In this document: piece after piece, positions 1 through 8,435 of the stretch
Layout of the letters: the number at the start of each line of letters is the position of its first letter
Numbering within the stretch: position 1 is the stretch's first letter
Origin: Flavobacterium sp. Sd200
GTDB lineage: Bacteria; Bacteroidota; Bacteroidia; Flavobacteriales; Flavobacteriaceae
NCBI RefSeq assembly: GCF_009826935.1
Contig: NZ_WUMN01000007.1
Span: 1 to 64,000 of the forward strand
Reading direction: 5' to 3'
Length of the DNA stretch: 64,000 nt
Notes under the pieces: generated by a model
Databases searched by the model: none
What the model was told of the DNA's origin: nothing
The model's input: the letters and a program-made list of their open reading frames with translations, nothing else
Translations under genes and position numbers: made by a program

Positions 1-1
1 T

Positions 2-250
2 GGCAACAACCCAGGCCTTGATGCACAAAGTGTGGTAGTGTTTAAACAGGGCACAGCCATAAATATCAAAACACCGGGAGCGGTAATGAGCAGTGTTGCC
101 ATCTATGACACCCGCGGCAGGCAGGTGTACCAAAGGAGTGGCATCAATGCCCCGGAAACCGTTATAAGCGGATTACAGGTAGAGCAGCAGGTGCTGATCC
201 TTGAGATCGCTACCGAGAAGGGAAGCGTAAGCAAAAGGATCGTGTTCTAA
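2..250 (+). CDS. T9SS type C sorting-domain protein, C-terminal end (partial)
   Basis: The reading frame is open from the left window edge (codon starting at base 2) to a TAA at 248-250, so only the last ~82 residues are visible and the start lies outside. They form a Bacteroidota T9SS C-terminal domain: a beta-rich stretch with the core VAIYDTRGRQVY, then QVLILEI and the basic end VSKRIVF. This pattern is close to the end of the next gene (VNIFDARGRKLY, VSKKVVF) and fits the type C sorting signal common in Flavobacterium. The protein is probably exported by Sec, then T9SS. The function of the missing part cannot be told. Confidence 0.8.
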   Translation, partial: GNNPGLDAQSVVVFKQGTAINIKTPGAVMSSVAIYDTRGRQVYQRSGINAPETVISGLQVEQQVLILEIATEKGSVSKRIVF

Positions 251-283
251 GCAGATACAGACACTTGTTTTATAGATATAAGG

Positions 284-319
284 TCCCCGGATGGTAAAAC
301 CATCCGGGGATCTTTTTTT
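284..319 (+). terminator. Intrinsic terminator after the partial T9SS gene
   Basis: A perfect 11-bp stem (TCCCCGGATGG / CCATCCGGGGA) with a TAAAA loop is followed by TCTTTTTTT. It lies 34 bases after the stop codon. Confidence 0.93.
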
Positions 320-665
320 GTGGGATGATGTGAAGAATGGCCTGCCGGAAAGCACCACCCACAACTCCTAGCCCCGGGAGCAGCGGCACCCTTTTTTGGA
401 AAGGTAAAAGATACAGCGAATGACGGGGGCTAACATAATAAACAAACATTTAAATAGTTGCCAGGTATGAAACTTTACGGGGTTGTTAGTGAATAGATTA
501 GAGATGTTAACTATAAATACTTAAAAAGATATAGAACAAAATAAAGACTCTATGTTGTTAATATTGAAGCAATTTCAAAAATGACTACTGAAAAAGGAAG
601 TTAAATCAATATATGCTTTTAAAAAAGGTAAATGTCTTATTATTTAACAATTATGGTGCGATATG
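320..665. other. AT-rich intergenic stretch
   Basis: This is the unexplained part of a 470-base gap between two T9SS genes. It is AT-rich and has no convincing ORF, repeat or hairpin. The only recognisable elements in the gap are the terminator on its left and the promoter-like element on its right. Confidence 0.6.
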
Positions 666-695
666 TTGATTAATTAACAAATTATGTTAAATTTA
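666..695 (+). promoter_or_regulatory. Bacteroidota-type promoter for the T9SS gene at 721
   Basis: TTG at 666-668, a 19-base spacer, then TAAATTTA at 688-695. This matches the Bacteroidota sigma-ABfr consensus TTG-N19-TAnnTTTG with one mismatch, and predicts a short leader before the ATG at 721. A GGAGG directly abuts that ATG, which is too close for an ordinary Shine-Dalgarno site. Confidence 0.55.
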
Positions 696-720
696 GCAAC
701 ATTAAAATAAACTATGGAGG

Positions 721-2640
721 ATGAAAAGAAATTACTTTACTATGTTGCACTCACACACAAAAACACAAAACGTTACTTTCTCTTGCGGCGAAAGTAAGGT
801 AAAAGGGCAAAAACCGTATATTTTTATTACGGCATTATTTTTATTGTTCGCTGCCTTTCAGGGCATAGCACAAACCACTGTTACTATAGGTACAGGAAAC
901 CAGTCTAATAATGATGTTAGGGATTATGGACCCCCGTTTACGCGCTATTATAATTATTCGGCAGGTGAGATGCTGTATTTAAATACTGAGATCGGTCAAA
1001 CAGGTATTATTAATAAGCTGGCTTTTCAGAAAAAAGCAGGAGATAATGTTAACCAGATTCGCAGTGTGGATATTTATCTTAAAACTACTGCTGCAACTAC
1101 ATTGGGCACAACCACTGCAACAGGCTATACGCTTGTATATAGTGGTTCGTTTACAAATGATGCCACTACAGGTTGGATGGAAGTTACGTTGAACACCCCG
1201 TTTATTTATTCTGACAATACCCAAAATTTATCGGTTTTGGTTGTAAAAGGATTTCAAAATTATATTACAAATGCAGGAGGGCGCCCAAGGTATAATGTAT
1301 TTGATGCTACGGGAAGGGCTACACGATATTATGACGATTATGATGAATGGACTCCGGCATCTGAAATGGAAGCCACAGGAGACCTACCCAAAATACGTTT
1401 TGTAATGGGCGACTTACCCAGTTGCCTGCCTTTAACAGGACTTAATGCCTCTCCTACATCTTTAACGGCTGTAAATGTTAGCTGGACCGCAGGAACGGGA
1501 TCTGTAGGTTATGAATATGCCGTAACCACAAACGCTACACCACCTGCAACAGGAACAGAGACTACTGCAACTACTGCAACGGGAATTGCCATGACTCCGG
1601 ACACGACTAATTATTTGCACGTTCGTTCTAACTGTGGCGAAGCCGATGGTTACAGTACATGGACTACCTACAGTTTTTATGGAGGATATTGCCTTCCTAC
1701 GAATACACTGGCTACTAATCGCTATATTACGGGAGTGAGTACAACAGGTGCCGAAGTGAATTTTTCTAATACAGGGACTGGTTTTAGCCAATATACTAAC
1801 TATACCTCGACCTACAGCGTTACTACTTTTGCAGGAGGGTCTATAGGAATAACAGCTACGCATCCTAACGGCAGTTATGTATACAGAGTTTGGGTAGACT
1901 GGAACAACGATCTTGATTTTGACGATCCGGGTGAGACTGTAATTACATCTACATACACCACATCTCCGGTTGCTGTGGGTACTATTGTAGTGCCTTTAGG
2001 TACGCCCGATGGCACATATCGTATGAGGATACGCAATTCGTGGCAAAATTCTCCGCCTCCTGCCTGTGGCAATTATCAGTATGGCGAAGCCGAAGATTAC
2101 AGCATAATAGTGTCTACACCTACATGCTTTACCCCTTATGCACTTGCCATTACACCGGAAGGGCCAACTACCACTACGCTAAGCTGGAGCCCTCCTGAAA
2201 TTGGCACTTTCCCTCAAGGATATGAATATGTTCTTAGCACATCGCCAGATGTACCTACGGGTAGCGGTACTCCTACAGGACTATTTTATTTAACGGATGT
2301 TACCTACAATCCGGCAGTTTCTGTATATCTGTTTGTGCGCAGCCACTGTGGTGGAGATGATTACAGCGCATGGACCAGTACTGCGATTTTGAATACTAAA
2401 ACACAGCAGTTGCCTAAAAATGCCATTACGGTTTATACGGAGGGCAATGCTATAAATATTAATAGCGATACTATAGATATGACCGCTGTAAATATATTTG
2501 ATGCCCGAGGCAGGAAGCTGTACAGCAAAAGCATTAATGGTGCCAAAGTAACGATCTCTGATTTTGAGATGCAGCAACAACTGCTTATAATTCAGGTCGA
2601 AACTGCTAAGGGAACCGTAAGTAAGAAAGTAGTTTTTTAG
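721..2640 (+). CDS. Secreted T9SS protein with FN3 and GEVED domains
   Basis: 639 residues. A long polar N-terminus precedes a hydrophobic signal segment (about 37-51, ending GIAQ). An uncharacterised N-terminal beta domain with many Tyr/Asp residues follows to about residue 225. Then come a fibronectin III-like domain (235-315), a GEVED domain (320-465; VWVDWNNDLDFDDPGE and GEAEDYSI), a second FN3-like domain (470-560) and a type C T9SS sorting domain ending VSKKVVF. FN3 and GEVED modules are typical of large surface or secreted adhesins and enzymes, but no catalytic domain is visible. ATG 742 is an alternative start that would shorten the unusual N-region. The C-terminus resembles the partial gene upstream, so the two are likely relatives. 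Confidence 0.88.
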   Translation: MKRNYFTMLHSHTKTQNVTFSCGESKVKGQKPYIFITALFLLFAAFQGIAQTTVTIGTGNQSNNDVRDYGPPFTRYYNYSAGEMLYLNTEIGQTGIINKLAFQKKAGDNVNQIRSVDIYLKTTAATTLGTTTATGYTLVYSGSFTNDATTGWMEVTLNTPFIYSDNTQNLSVLVVKGFQNYITNAGGRPRYNVFDATGRATRYYDDYDEWTPASEMEATGDLPKIRFVMGDLPSCLPLTGLNASPTSLTAVNVSWTAGTGSVGYEYAVTTNATPPATGTETTATTATGIAMTPDTTNYLHVRSNCGEADGYSTWTTYSFYGGYCLPTNTLATNRYITGVSTTGAEVNFSNTGTGFSQYTNYTSTYSVTTFAGGSIGITATHPNGSYVYRVWVDWNNDLDFDDPGETVITSTYTTSPVAVGTIVVPLGTPDGTYRMRIRNSWQNSPPPACGNYQYGEAEDYSIIVSTPTCFTPYALAITPEGPTTTTLSWSPPEIGTFPQGYEYVLSTSPDVPTGSGTPTGLFYLTDVTYNPAVSVYLFVRSHCGGDDYSAWTSTAILNTKTQQLPKNAITVYTEGNAININSDTIDMTAVNIFDARGRKLYSKSINGAKVTISDFEMQQQLLIIQVETAKGTVSKKVVF

Positions 2641-2663
2641 TTTAAATATAATTAGAGTTAGCC

Positions 2664-2697
2664 AAGCCTCATATAGCTAATATATGAGGCTTTTTTT
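2664..2697 (+). terminator. Intrinsic terminator
   Basis: A 12-bp stem (AAGCCTCATATA / TATATGAGGCTT), 5-base loop and seven T residues follow the T9SS gene. It separates that gene from the convergent acyltransferase. Confidence 0.92.
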
Positions 2698-2722
2698 GAT
2701 GCTATAAAGTGTCTGTAAATTG

Positions 2723-3466
2723 CTATTTCTGTTTGAAATCAACAAGCTGATTATAAATAACTGTGCGTACTTTTTCTTTAAGGGTTTTGCGGTTTTCGGG
2801 ATTAAGGTACTCAGTTTCAATAAAGCGGTGCACTTTGGCGCGCATGCGCCCCGGGCTGCCACTAAAAAAGGTAAACGAAAAACGTTCTTTATTGTCGGCA
2901 AATGTCATTGGAACGATTGGTATCTTATGCTCTAAGGCAAGGCGAAATGCGCCGTCTTTAAACTCGTCGAGCAAAACAGTTTCGTCTTCGGGCACGCCGC
3001 CTTCAGGAAAAATGCAAATACTGAGTCCGCGGTTAAGCCTTTTTTGCGCCTGCCTGAAAACTTCGGCACGGCTTTTAGAGTTATTGCGGTCTACCAGTAT
3101 GCAGCTGCGTTTATAAAAGAATCCAAAGATTGGGATTTTTGCCAGCTCTGCCTTGCCCACAAAAACAAAAGGGTTTTTAGAGATCACTAACATCAACATT
3201 ATATCGGTCATGCTGGTATGGTTGGCCACAAGCATATAGCTTTTGCCCTTTTGCATGTTTTCTTCGCGCTCTATTTTGTAGTAAAAGCCCATGCCATAGA
3301 GTATGAACTTTGCCCAAAAACGCGCCATAATAAAAAAGACGGGATAAGTAGCATCAAAAGATACTGCTATTAGTAAAAATGGCGAAAGCACCAGTATGGG
3401 TATTGCCATAAGTATATAGAACCAAACGCGCCACAACGCCCACAAAAAAAAGTTTATCGCCTTCAT
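2723..3466 (-). CDS. plsC: 1-acyl-sn-glycerol-3-phosphate acyltransferase family protein
   Basis: 247 residues, the usual PlsC length. It should transfer an acyl chain to lysophosphatidate (or a related lysolipid) at the cytoplasmic face of the inner membrane. A hydrophobic N-terminal anchor covers about 5-48. The catalytic NHTSMTD box (HX4D, His83 and Asp88) and the FPEGG motif (153-157) are both present. The C-terminus is basic. The gene is convergent with the T9SS gene and divergent from trpS. The acyl acceptor cannot be told from sequence, and Bacteroidota carry several paralogues, so the symbol names the family. Confidence 0.85.
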   Translation of the reverse strand: MKAINFFLWALWRVWFYILMAIPILVLSPFLLIAVSFDATYPVFFIMARFWAKFILYGMGFYYKIEREENMQKGKSYMLVANHTSMTDIMLMLVISKNPFVFVGKAELAKIPIFGFFYKRSCILVDRNNSKSRAEVFRQAQKRLNRGLSICIFPEGGVPEDETVLLDEFKDGAFRLALEHKIPIVPMTFADNKERFSFTFFSGSPGRMRAKVHRFIETEYLNPENRKTLKEKVRTVIYNQLVDFKQK

Positions 3467-3515
3467 AGTTCTTCAAATGTAATAATTCAATCTTTAACTT
3501 TACAGCAAAACCGCT

Positions 3516-3523
3516 ACCTTTGC
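3516..3523 (+). promoter_or_regulatory. -7 element for trpS
   Basis: TACCTTTG matches TAnnTTTG exactly, 19 bases before the trpS ATG. No clear TTG is seen at the -33 position. Confidence 0.45.
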
Positions 3524-3542
3524 CTAAAATTATTAAGTAACA

Positions 3543-4514
3543 ATGGCAAAAGTTTTAACAGGCATTCAAAGCACCGGCACTCCCCATTTGGGCAATTTAT
3601 TAGGTGCTATTATTCCGGCCATAGAAATGGCTAACAAACCGGAAAATGAATCTTTTTTATTTATAGCCGACCTTCATTCTACTACCCAGATAAAGGATGG
3701 CAAAACCCTGCGCGAAAACACCTATAGCGTAGCAGCAACCTGGCTTGCCTGTGGCCTTGATATAAATAAAGTTACTTTTTACCGCCAGAGCGATGTGCCC
3801 CAAACAGCAGAGCTTTCATGGTATTTGAGCTGTTTTTTTCCGTTCCAGAGATTAACGCTGGCACATTCGTTTAAAGATAAGGCCGACAGGCTTGAAGATG
3901 TTAATGCCGGATTATTTACCTACCCGATGCTGATGGCTGCCGATATACTTTTGTATGATGCTGAATTTGTGCCTGTGGGTAAAGACCAGATGCAGCATAT
4001 TGAGATTACACGTGATGTGGCTTCGCGTTTTAACCACCAAATGGGCGAAACATTTGTGTTGCCGGAAGGTATTACCAGCGAGGACACGAAAATTGTTCCG
4101 GGCACTGATGGAGAAAAGATGAGCAAATCGCGCAATAATTATATTAATATTTTTCAGGAAGATAAACCGCTGCGCAAGCAGGTAATGGCAATACAAACCG
4201 ACAGTACCCCGTTGGAAGAGCCTAAAAACCCTGACACCTGCCACGTGTTTGCCCTATATAAATTATTGGCAACTGATGAACAGACGGAGCAAATGCGTGC
4301 CAACTACCTGGGAGGCAATTATGGCTACGGCCATGCCAAGCAGGCATTGTTTGAACTGATTTGCGATAAGTTTAAAACCGAAAGGGAAAAATACAGCTAC
4401 TATATTAATAACCTTGCAGAGGTTGATGCCCTGTTAAAAGCCGGAGCCAATAAAGCTGCCGTAATTGCTAATGGAGTGTTGGCAAGGGTGAGGGAAAAGT
4501 TGGGCTACGAATAG
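3543..4514 (+). CDS. trpS: Tryptophanyl-tRNA synthetase
   Basis: 323 residues, full length for a bacterial class I TrpRS. It charges tRNA-Trp. The HIGH-like motif is PHLGN (14-18) and the second class I signature is an exact KMSKS (192-196). GLFTYPMLMAADILLY, typical of the Trp-binding Rossmann region, is also present. It is a single gene with its own promoter-like element, facing nadD across a shared terminator hairpin. Confidence 0.97.
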   Translation: MAKVLTGIQSTGTPHLGNLLGAIIPAIEMANKPENESFLFIADLHSTTQIKDGKTLRENTYSVAATWLACGLDINKVTFYRQSDVPQTAELSWYLSCFFPFQRLTLAHSFKDKADRLEDVNAGLFTYPMLMAADILLYDAEFVPVGKDQMQHIEITRDVASRFNHQMGETFVLPEGITSEDTKIVPGTDGEKMSKSRNNYINIFQEDKPLRKQVMAIQTDSTPLEEPKNPDTCHVFALYKLLATDEQTEQMRANYLGGNYGYGHAKQALFELICDKFKTEREKYSYYINNLAEVDALLKAGANKAAVIANGVLARVREKLGYE

Positions 4515-4521
4515 ATATTTA

Positions 4522-4586
4522 AGTTTTCAGTCGCGGTCTCAGTAAGCAGTAATTAAACTGTGAACAGCGACTGAAAACTATTTTTT
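4522..4586. terminator. Long-stem bidirectional terminator between trpS and nadD
   Basis: A perfect 13-bp inverted repeat (4522-4534 and 4567-4579) encloses a 32-base loop. The right arm is followed by TATTTTTT on the plus strand. It overlaps the nadD stop codon, so it would end trpS transcripts and could stabilise the 3' end of nadD mRNA. The large loop makes it look like an inserted dispersed repeat that was co-opted. Confidence 0.65.
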
Positions 4587-5159
4587 ATAGAACAGGTTGT
4601 GCTCTGTATATTGCCACACTTTTTCGGGCAATAAAGGTCGCACGTTTTTACCTTCTTTTATACTGTCGCGAATAAAGGTAGACGATATTTCTATGACCGG
4701 GGCATTTATAAGGTGTATGCTGGCATTGGCAGACACTTCTTCATTTATAACTTCTGTATTGATGCGGGGATACACATAAATATCGTGGTTTTGAAGTATT
4801 ACCTCATAGTTTTTCCACTTGTGCAATGAGTTCAGGTTGTCTTCGCCCATTATAAGCGAGAATTTGTGGGTGGGGAATTTTTCCTGCAAATGTGCCAGCG
4901 TATTTATGGTATAATTTGGCTGCGGCAAACGAAACTCGACATCGCTTGGTTTCAGTTTAGGATAATCTTCGGTAGCAAGAAATACCATTTGCAGGCGCTG
5001 ATGGTCGTCCAACAGTGTACTCTTTTTTTTTAGTGGATTGTGTGGTGTTACCACAAGCCATACTTGGTCGAGCCCACTGTATTCAGCCATATGATTGGCT
5101 ATGATCAGGTGCCCTGTATGTATAGGGTTAAATGTACCGAAGTAGAGGCCTATTTTCAT
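4578..5159 (-). CDS. nadD: Nicotinate-nucleotide adenylyltransferase
   Basis: 193 residues. It makes deamido-NAD from nicotinate mononucleotide and ATP. The nucleotidyltransferase signature GTFNPIHTGH lies at residues 8-17 and the second ATP-binding motif ISSTFIRDSI near 158-167. IMGEDNL matches the family's conserved MGxDN/S loop. It lies 66 bases downstream of gmk, separated by a terminator hairpin, so it is partly uncoupled from the yicC-gmk unit. This yicC-gmk-nadD order is common in Bacteroidota. Confidence 0.95.
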   Translation of the reverse strand: MKIGLYFGTFNPIHTGHLIIANHMAEYSGLDQVWLVVTPHNPLKKKSTLLDDHQRLQMVFLATEDYPKLKPSDVEFRLPQPNYTINTLAHLQEKFPTHKFSLIMGEDNLNSLHKWKNYEVILQNHDIYVYPRINTEVINEEVSANASIHLINAPVIEISSTFIRDSIKEGKNVRPLLPEKVWQYTEHNLFYKK

Positions 5160-5198
5160 TATTGTTCATTCTAATTTGAATTAGAGAATCTCCACAGA

Positions 5199-5225
5199 TA
5201 AAAAAAGACGTAGCATGCTACGTCT
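5199..5225 (-). terminator. Terminator hairpin directly after gmk
   Basis: A 20-base perfect palindrome (5206-5225) starts right after the gmk stop codon and is followed on the minus strand by a T run. It would reduce read-through into nadD. Confidence 0.8.
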
Positions 5226-5798
5226 CTACCCGTTTACAAAATCGTTTACCAGTTTGTATGCTTCCTGTTTAGCAACATCAAGGTCGTAGTTTTTTATAAT
5301 GGTATCAAACTGAGGTGCGGTTGCAAGCTCTACCGATGCCTTTGCAATGCGCATGTTTATTTTGTCTTCGCTTTCGGTACTGCGTTTTTTAAGACGTATC
5401 TTAAGTTCGTCTATGCTTGGCGGTTTTACAAAAACGGCCAGGGTTTCATCAGGAAATTTTCGTTTAATACGTAGTCCGCCTGCTACATCAATATCAAAAA
5501 TTACGTTTTTGCCCATAGCCCAAATGCGTTCTACTTCGCTTTTTAGTGTGCCGTAGAAGTTATCACGATATACCTCTTCCCATTCTACAAAGTCTTCTGC
5601 TTTGATGTGTTTTTTAAATTCTTCAAGCGATATAAAGTGGTAATGTTCGCCATGAATTTCGCCTTCGCGTGCCTCGCGTGTTGCTGCAGATACTGAGAAT
5701 GCCAGATTAAGTTCCGGATGTTCCAGCAAATAACGTACTATAGTGGTTTTGCCCGACCCCGATGGTGCCGAGAATACTAATAATTTTCCTTTCTTCAT
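5226..5798 (-). CDS. gmk: Guanylate kinase
   Basis: 190 residues. It phosphorylates GMP or dGMP to the diphosphate. The P-loop APSGSGKTT lies at 11-19. The GMP-binding region (TREAREGEIHGEHYHF) and lid region with RLKKRS are present. It sits downstream of yicC with a 162-base gap filled by two dispersed repeats, and upstream of nadD. Confidence 0.97.
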   Translation of the reverse strand: MKKGKLLVFSAPSGSGKTTIVRYLLEHPELNLAFSVSAATREAREGEIHGEHYHFISLEEFKKHIKAEDFVEWEEVYRDNFYGTLKSEVERIWAMGKNVIFDIDVAGGLRIKRKFPDETLAVFVKPPSIDELKIRLKKRSTESEDKINMRIAKASVELATAPQFDTIIKNYDLDVAKQEAYKLVNDFVNG

Positions 5799-5812
5799 TT
5801 AGTTTGTGTTAA

Positions 5813-5860
5813 GCCTCACCCCCGGCCCCTCTCCAGAGGAGAGGGGAGCAGCTTCACTCA
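5813..5860 (+). repeat. Dispersed repeat family A, copy 1
   Basis: A CG-rich element of about 48 bases (GCCTCACCCC...CTCTCC...GGAGAGGGG...GCTTCACTCA) with an internal CTCTCC/GGAGAG hairpin. Near-identical copies lie at 8870-8917 (inverted), 15921-15965, 23017-23053 and 23108-23151 (inverted). A short remnant ends the repeat cluster at 10816-10830. The composition contrasts sharply with the AT-rich intergenic DNA around it. Confidence 0.85.
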
Positions 5861-5878
5861 TGCCGGGGAGTTATTATG

Positions 5879-5957
5879 TTGTTTATGGTTTGTAGTTGTT
5901 AGTTATTGGTTGATAGTTCAGTAAGCTGCAAAAACTAACAACCGACAACCAATAACC
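5879..5957. repeat. Dispersed inverted repeat between yicC and gmk
   Basis: Two nested perfect inverted repeats are visible: GTTGTTAGTT (5895-5904) with AACTAACAAC (5933-5942), and GTTATTGGTTG (5902-5912) with CAACCAATAAC (5946-5956). The first 19 bases (5879-5897) recur exactly at 54780-54798 between atpD and atpC. A degenerate relative lies near 15970-16020. Confidence 0.7.
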
Positions 5958-5960
5958 TCT

Positions 5961-6818
5961 TTAAAGCACGTTGAGTACCTGCTCTTTTATTTTTTCGAGT
6001 TCGTCTTTCATTTGCACCACCAGTTTTTGCATTCCGGCGTGGTTTGCCTTGCTGCCCATGGTGTTTATTTCGCGACCCATTTCCTGGGTTATGAAGCCCA
6101 GTTTACGTCCGTTAGCTTCGTTGCCGGCCACAGTTTCTATAAAATAGTTAAGATGGCTTTGCAGGCGCACCTGCTCTTCTGTAATATCCATTTTTTCAAG
6201 ATAGAAAATAAGCTCCTGTTCAAAACGGTTTTCGTCTACATTAACCTTAAGCTCTTCTATACTTGCAAGCAAACGTGTTTTTACGGTTTGAATGCGTTCG
6301 CCGTCTAAGGCCACAACGTCATTCATAAGAGTAAGTATATTGGTTATCCTTACAAGGAATTCTTTTTCGAGAGATACTCCTTCAGATACCCTGAAGTTGT
6401 GAATGTTTTGCAATGCTTCGTCTATAACACCCTGTATCTGTGCCCAGTCGGCTTCGTCTATTTCCTCGCGTTCGGTTTTAAGGGCGTCGGGCATACGCAC
6501 TGCCATTTTTAGCAGCTCAGTCTCATCGCCGTCTACCACTTCACGCATTTGGTTAATATATGCCTTTACAATAGGAACGTTAACTTTAGAAGACGTTTCT
6601 TCTCCGGTAGCTTCTACGAACAGGGAAAAATCTACTTTGCCGCGTTCCAGCTTTTGGGCTATTTTATTGCGTAGGCCAAGCTCCATTTCGCGAAATACAG
6701 AGGGCATTCTTACATTAAGGTCGAGCCCTTTACTATTAAGAGATTTTATTTCTACGGTAACTTTTTTTGTGGGCAGTTGCAGGGATGATTTCCCAAAACC
6801 CGTCATAGACTGTATCAT
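5961..6818 (-). CDS. yicC: YicC family endoribonuclease
   Basis: 285 residues, full length. It begins with the hallmark MIQSMTGFGKS and ends with the conserved helical region HAGMQKLVVQMKDELEKIKEQ. YicC-family proteins are cytoplasmic endoribonucleases acting on structured RNAs. It is first gene of a yicC-gmk(-nadD) run. A TATCTTTG -7 element (plus strand 6838-6845, read in reverse) lies about 20 bases upstream of the start. Confidence 0.93.
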   Translation of the reverse strand: MIQSMTGFGKSSLQLPTKKVTVEIKSLNSKGLDLNVRMPSVFREMELGLRNKIAQKLERGKVDFSLFVEATGEETSSKVNVPIVKAYINQMREVVDGDETELLKMAVRMPDALKTEREEIDEADWAQIQGVIDEALQNIHNFRVSEGVSLEKEFLVRITNILTLMNDVVALDGERIQTVKTRLLASIEELKVNVDENRFEQELIFYLEKMDITEEQVRLQSHLNYFIETVAGNEANGRKLGFITQEMGREINTMGSKANHAGMQKLVVQMKDELEKIKEQVLNVL

Positions 6819-6837
6819 TCAGTATGTTATATGTAAA

Positions 6838-6845
6838 CAAAGATA
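6838..6845 (-). promoter_or_regulatory. -7 element for yicC-gmk
   Basis: The minus strand reads TATCTTTG, a perfect TAnnTTTG, upstream of the yicC ATG. No clear -33 TTG is seen. Confidence 0.5.
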
Positions 6846-6925
6846 GTAAAATTACTATCGTTTTCACTTCACGCATATCAAGGATTAACGAATAGCCGCA
6901 TCCTCAAATCTTCAAATTAACCTGT

Positions 6926-7273
6926 TTAAAAGTTGTCAATAGCGGCCTGTACTGTTTTGGGATTGTTACCCACAAAAACCTTATCTCCCATAACAATAAC
7001 GGGGCGGCTTAAAAAGGTATAGTGTTCCATTATCAGATTTTTATAATCTTCTTCCGTAAGCTGTTTGTCTTTAAGTCCACGTTCTTTATACAGTGTAGAT
7101 TTTCTGCTGAACAATGCTTCATAGCTGCCTGCCAAATCTTTAAGCGCATCTACATCGGCTTCTGTTAAAGGATCTTTCTTAATGTTTTGCAGTTCAAATC
7201 CTTCGATAGTAGGTAACGATTTTATTATTTTACGACAGGTATCGCACGTGGACAGGTGGTATATTTTTTTCAT
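6926..7273 (-). CDS. ArsC/Spx-family thioredoxin-fold protein
   Basis: 115 residues, the standard length for the ArsC/Spx/YffB family. A CxxC redox pair (Cys10, Cys13 in STCDTCRK) opens the thioredoxin fold. The C-terminal half has SRPVIVMGDKVFVG, the substrate-binding strand of the family. It is probably a small cytoplasmic glutathione- or thioredoxin-linked reductase, or a regulatory Spx-like protein. True arsenate reductases usually sit in ars operons, and there is none here. The gene lies 54 bases downstream of another minus-strand gene and may be co-transcribed with it. Confidence 0.85.
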   Translation of the reverse strand: MKKIYHLSTCDTCRKIIKSLPTIEGFELQNIKKDPLTEADVDALKDLAGSYEALFSRKSTLYKERGLKDKQLTEEDYKNLIMEHYTFLSRPVIVMGDKVFVGNNPKTVQAAIDNF

Positions 7274-7327
7274 GGATAAGTTGTGTTTAAAGCTTAAATT
7301 TTAAGATTGCTTATTCAGTCTGATAAA

Positions 7328-7735
7328 TTACCCAATCATCACGCCGTCTTTAAAAAGAATAGGCACTTCAGTAACGTTATCTTCTGTAATCTCTCCAGCT
7401 TTAAATATATAGTTTTTGTCATAAAGGGTGTTGCCAATAAAAAAGCTTACCATAAACGAGTTGTCTAACACCAGCACACTGTCTTCTATCATTTCAATTT
7501 TAACCACGCTCACCGCCGGAATTTTTTGGAAACCATGGCGCAGCATGCTCGTTTTACGTTCTTCGCCATCTATAGAGCCTTTGGCAGTGCTGACCACAAT
7601 AACGGTTTCAAGGTCAAAATCGCTGTCATTCACCAAATAGGCATACCACGTTTTTTGCATAAAATCGTCGTTCCATTCCTGTACTGCGGCTATATATACG
7701 TTCTCAACCTGTGGTATTACAATATCTTTTTTCAT
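7328..7735 (-). CDS. Conserved hypothetical protein (Flavobacteriia)
   Basis: 135 residues, acidic, without signal peptide or membrane segment. It is rich in beta-strand pattern and starts MKKDIVIPQVENVYIA. From memory, similar proteins in Flavobacteriia are sometimes mislabelled as a phenylalanyl-tRNA synthetase alpha subunit, but no synthetase motif is present. I recognise no catalytic residues. Upstream of the ArsC-like gene on the same strand. Confidence 0.75.
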   Translation of the reverse strand: MKKDIVIPQVENVYIAAVQEWNDDFMQKTWYAYLVNDSDFDLETVIVVSTAKGSIDGEERKTSMLRHGFQKIPAVSVVKIEMIEDSVLVLDNSFMVSFFIGNTLYDKNYIFKAGEITEDNVTEVPILFKDGVMIG

Positions 7736-7909
7736 GTTTTTGCGGTGTTACTATGCCTTTTCTAAAAGGCTCACAAAGCTATAAAATTTTTAGCGGTTTG
7801 TGTATATGTACTGTCTGTAAGGCAATGGTTTAAGACAGCTTTGTGATTTTGTTATGAAATTGCCTACGCAATAATGCCTAACTTTAAAAGAATTTAAAAT
7901 TATAAAGAC

Positions 7910-8416
7910 ATGAAAACCATACAGATATTCGCCTTTGCTGCACTGTTAAGCTTTGCCGTAGGCTGTAAAAAAGATACCCCAACCGAACCCACAGTAGAAC
8001 AAACTGAGCAAGGCACATTGCCAGATGCAACTGCAATTGATACTGTTACACCTGCTGAAGCCGACAGTATTCCTGCAGATACAGTTATTGCACCAAAATG
8101 AGCGGGTAATTATTCCGGCAACCTGCCCTGTGGTGGAGCTTGCATTGGAATTAAAACTAAAATAACCCTGAGTGCAGATAAGACGTATTTGCTGTTTTCT
8201 CAGGCGAAGGGACGGGATGCCAAAGCTGCACAATACGCAGGGACATTTTATTTAGACGCTTCCAAAAATGTGATAACGCTTGACGCAGAAGGCGATCACC
8301 TGAAATTTGAAATAATAGATGACGGGGCGTATGGCATGCTTAAAAAACTGGACAAATTTGGAAATGAAGAAAAAGGAGGACCACATGCACGCTACCTTTT
8401 GCATAAAGTAAAATAG
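7910..8416 (+). pseudogene. NlpE-like lipoprotein interrupted by an in-frame TGA
   Basis: The ATG at 7910 opens a lipoprotein signal (lipobox LSFAVGC, acylated Cys19) and a low-complexity Thr/Glu/Asp linker. The frame stops at TGA 8099-8101. Without any frame change it then reads AGNYSGNLPCGGACIGI and continues to a proper TAA at 8414-8416 (...HARYLLHKVK). The second half matches the NlpE N-terminal fold, a copper-stress/envelope-sensing lipoprotein domain (LPCADCxGI in the family; here LPCGGACIGI, a CxxxC). One substitution in TGA would restore a ~168-residue lipoprotein. It is therefore a recent nonsense mutation, a sequencing error or a recoded stop. A re-start at ATG 8189 would lack the export signal. 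Confidence 0.82.
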
Positions 8417-8435
8417 CTTCTTAACTTCATCACAT

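Noticed and set aside
1462..1863. Minus-strand ORF of 133 codons in the T9SS gene
   Set aside because: Cys- and Ser-rich shadow of the Thr/Ala-rich FN3 region, with no start signal or plausible protein features.
6926..7273. Arsenate reductase of an arsenic resistance operon
   Set aside because: The fold fits ArsC/Spx, but no arsR, arsB or acr3 gene is near, so the specific function is not supported.
8099..8101. Selenocysteine (TGA) recoding in the NlpE-like gene
   Set aside because: The residue at this point lies in the linker before the domain, no catalytic Cys is expected there, and no SECIS-like hairpin is seen directly downstream. A nonsense mutation or base-call error is simpler.
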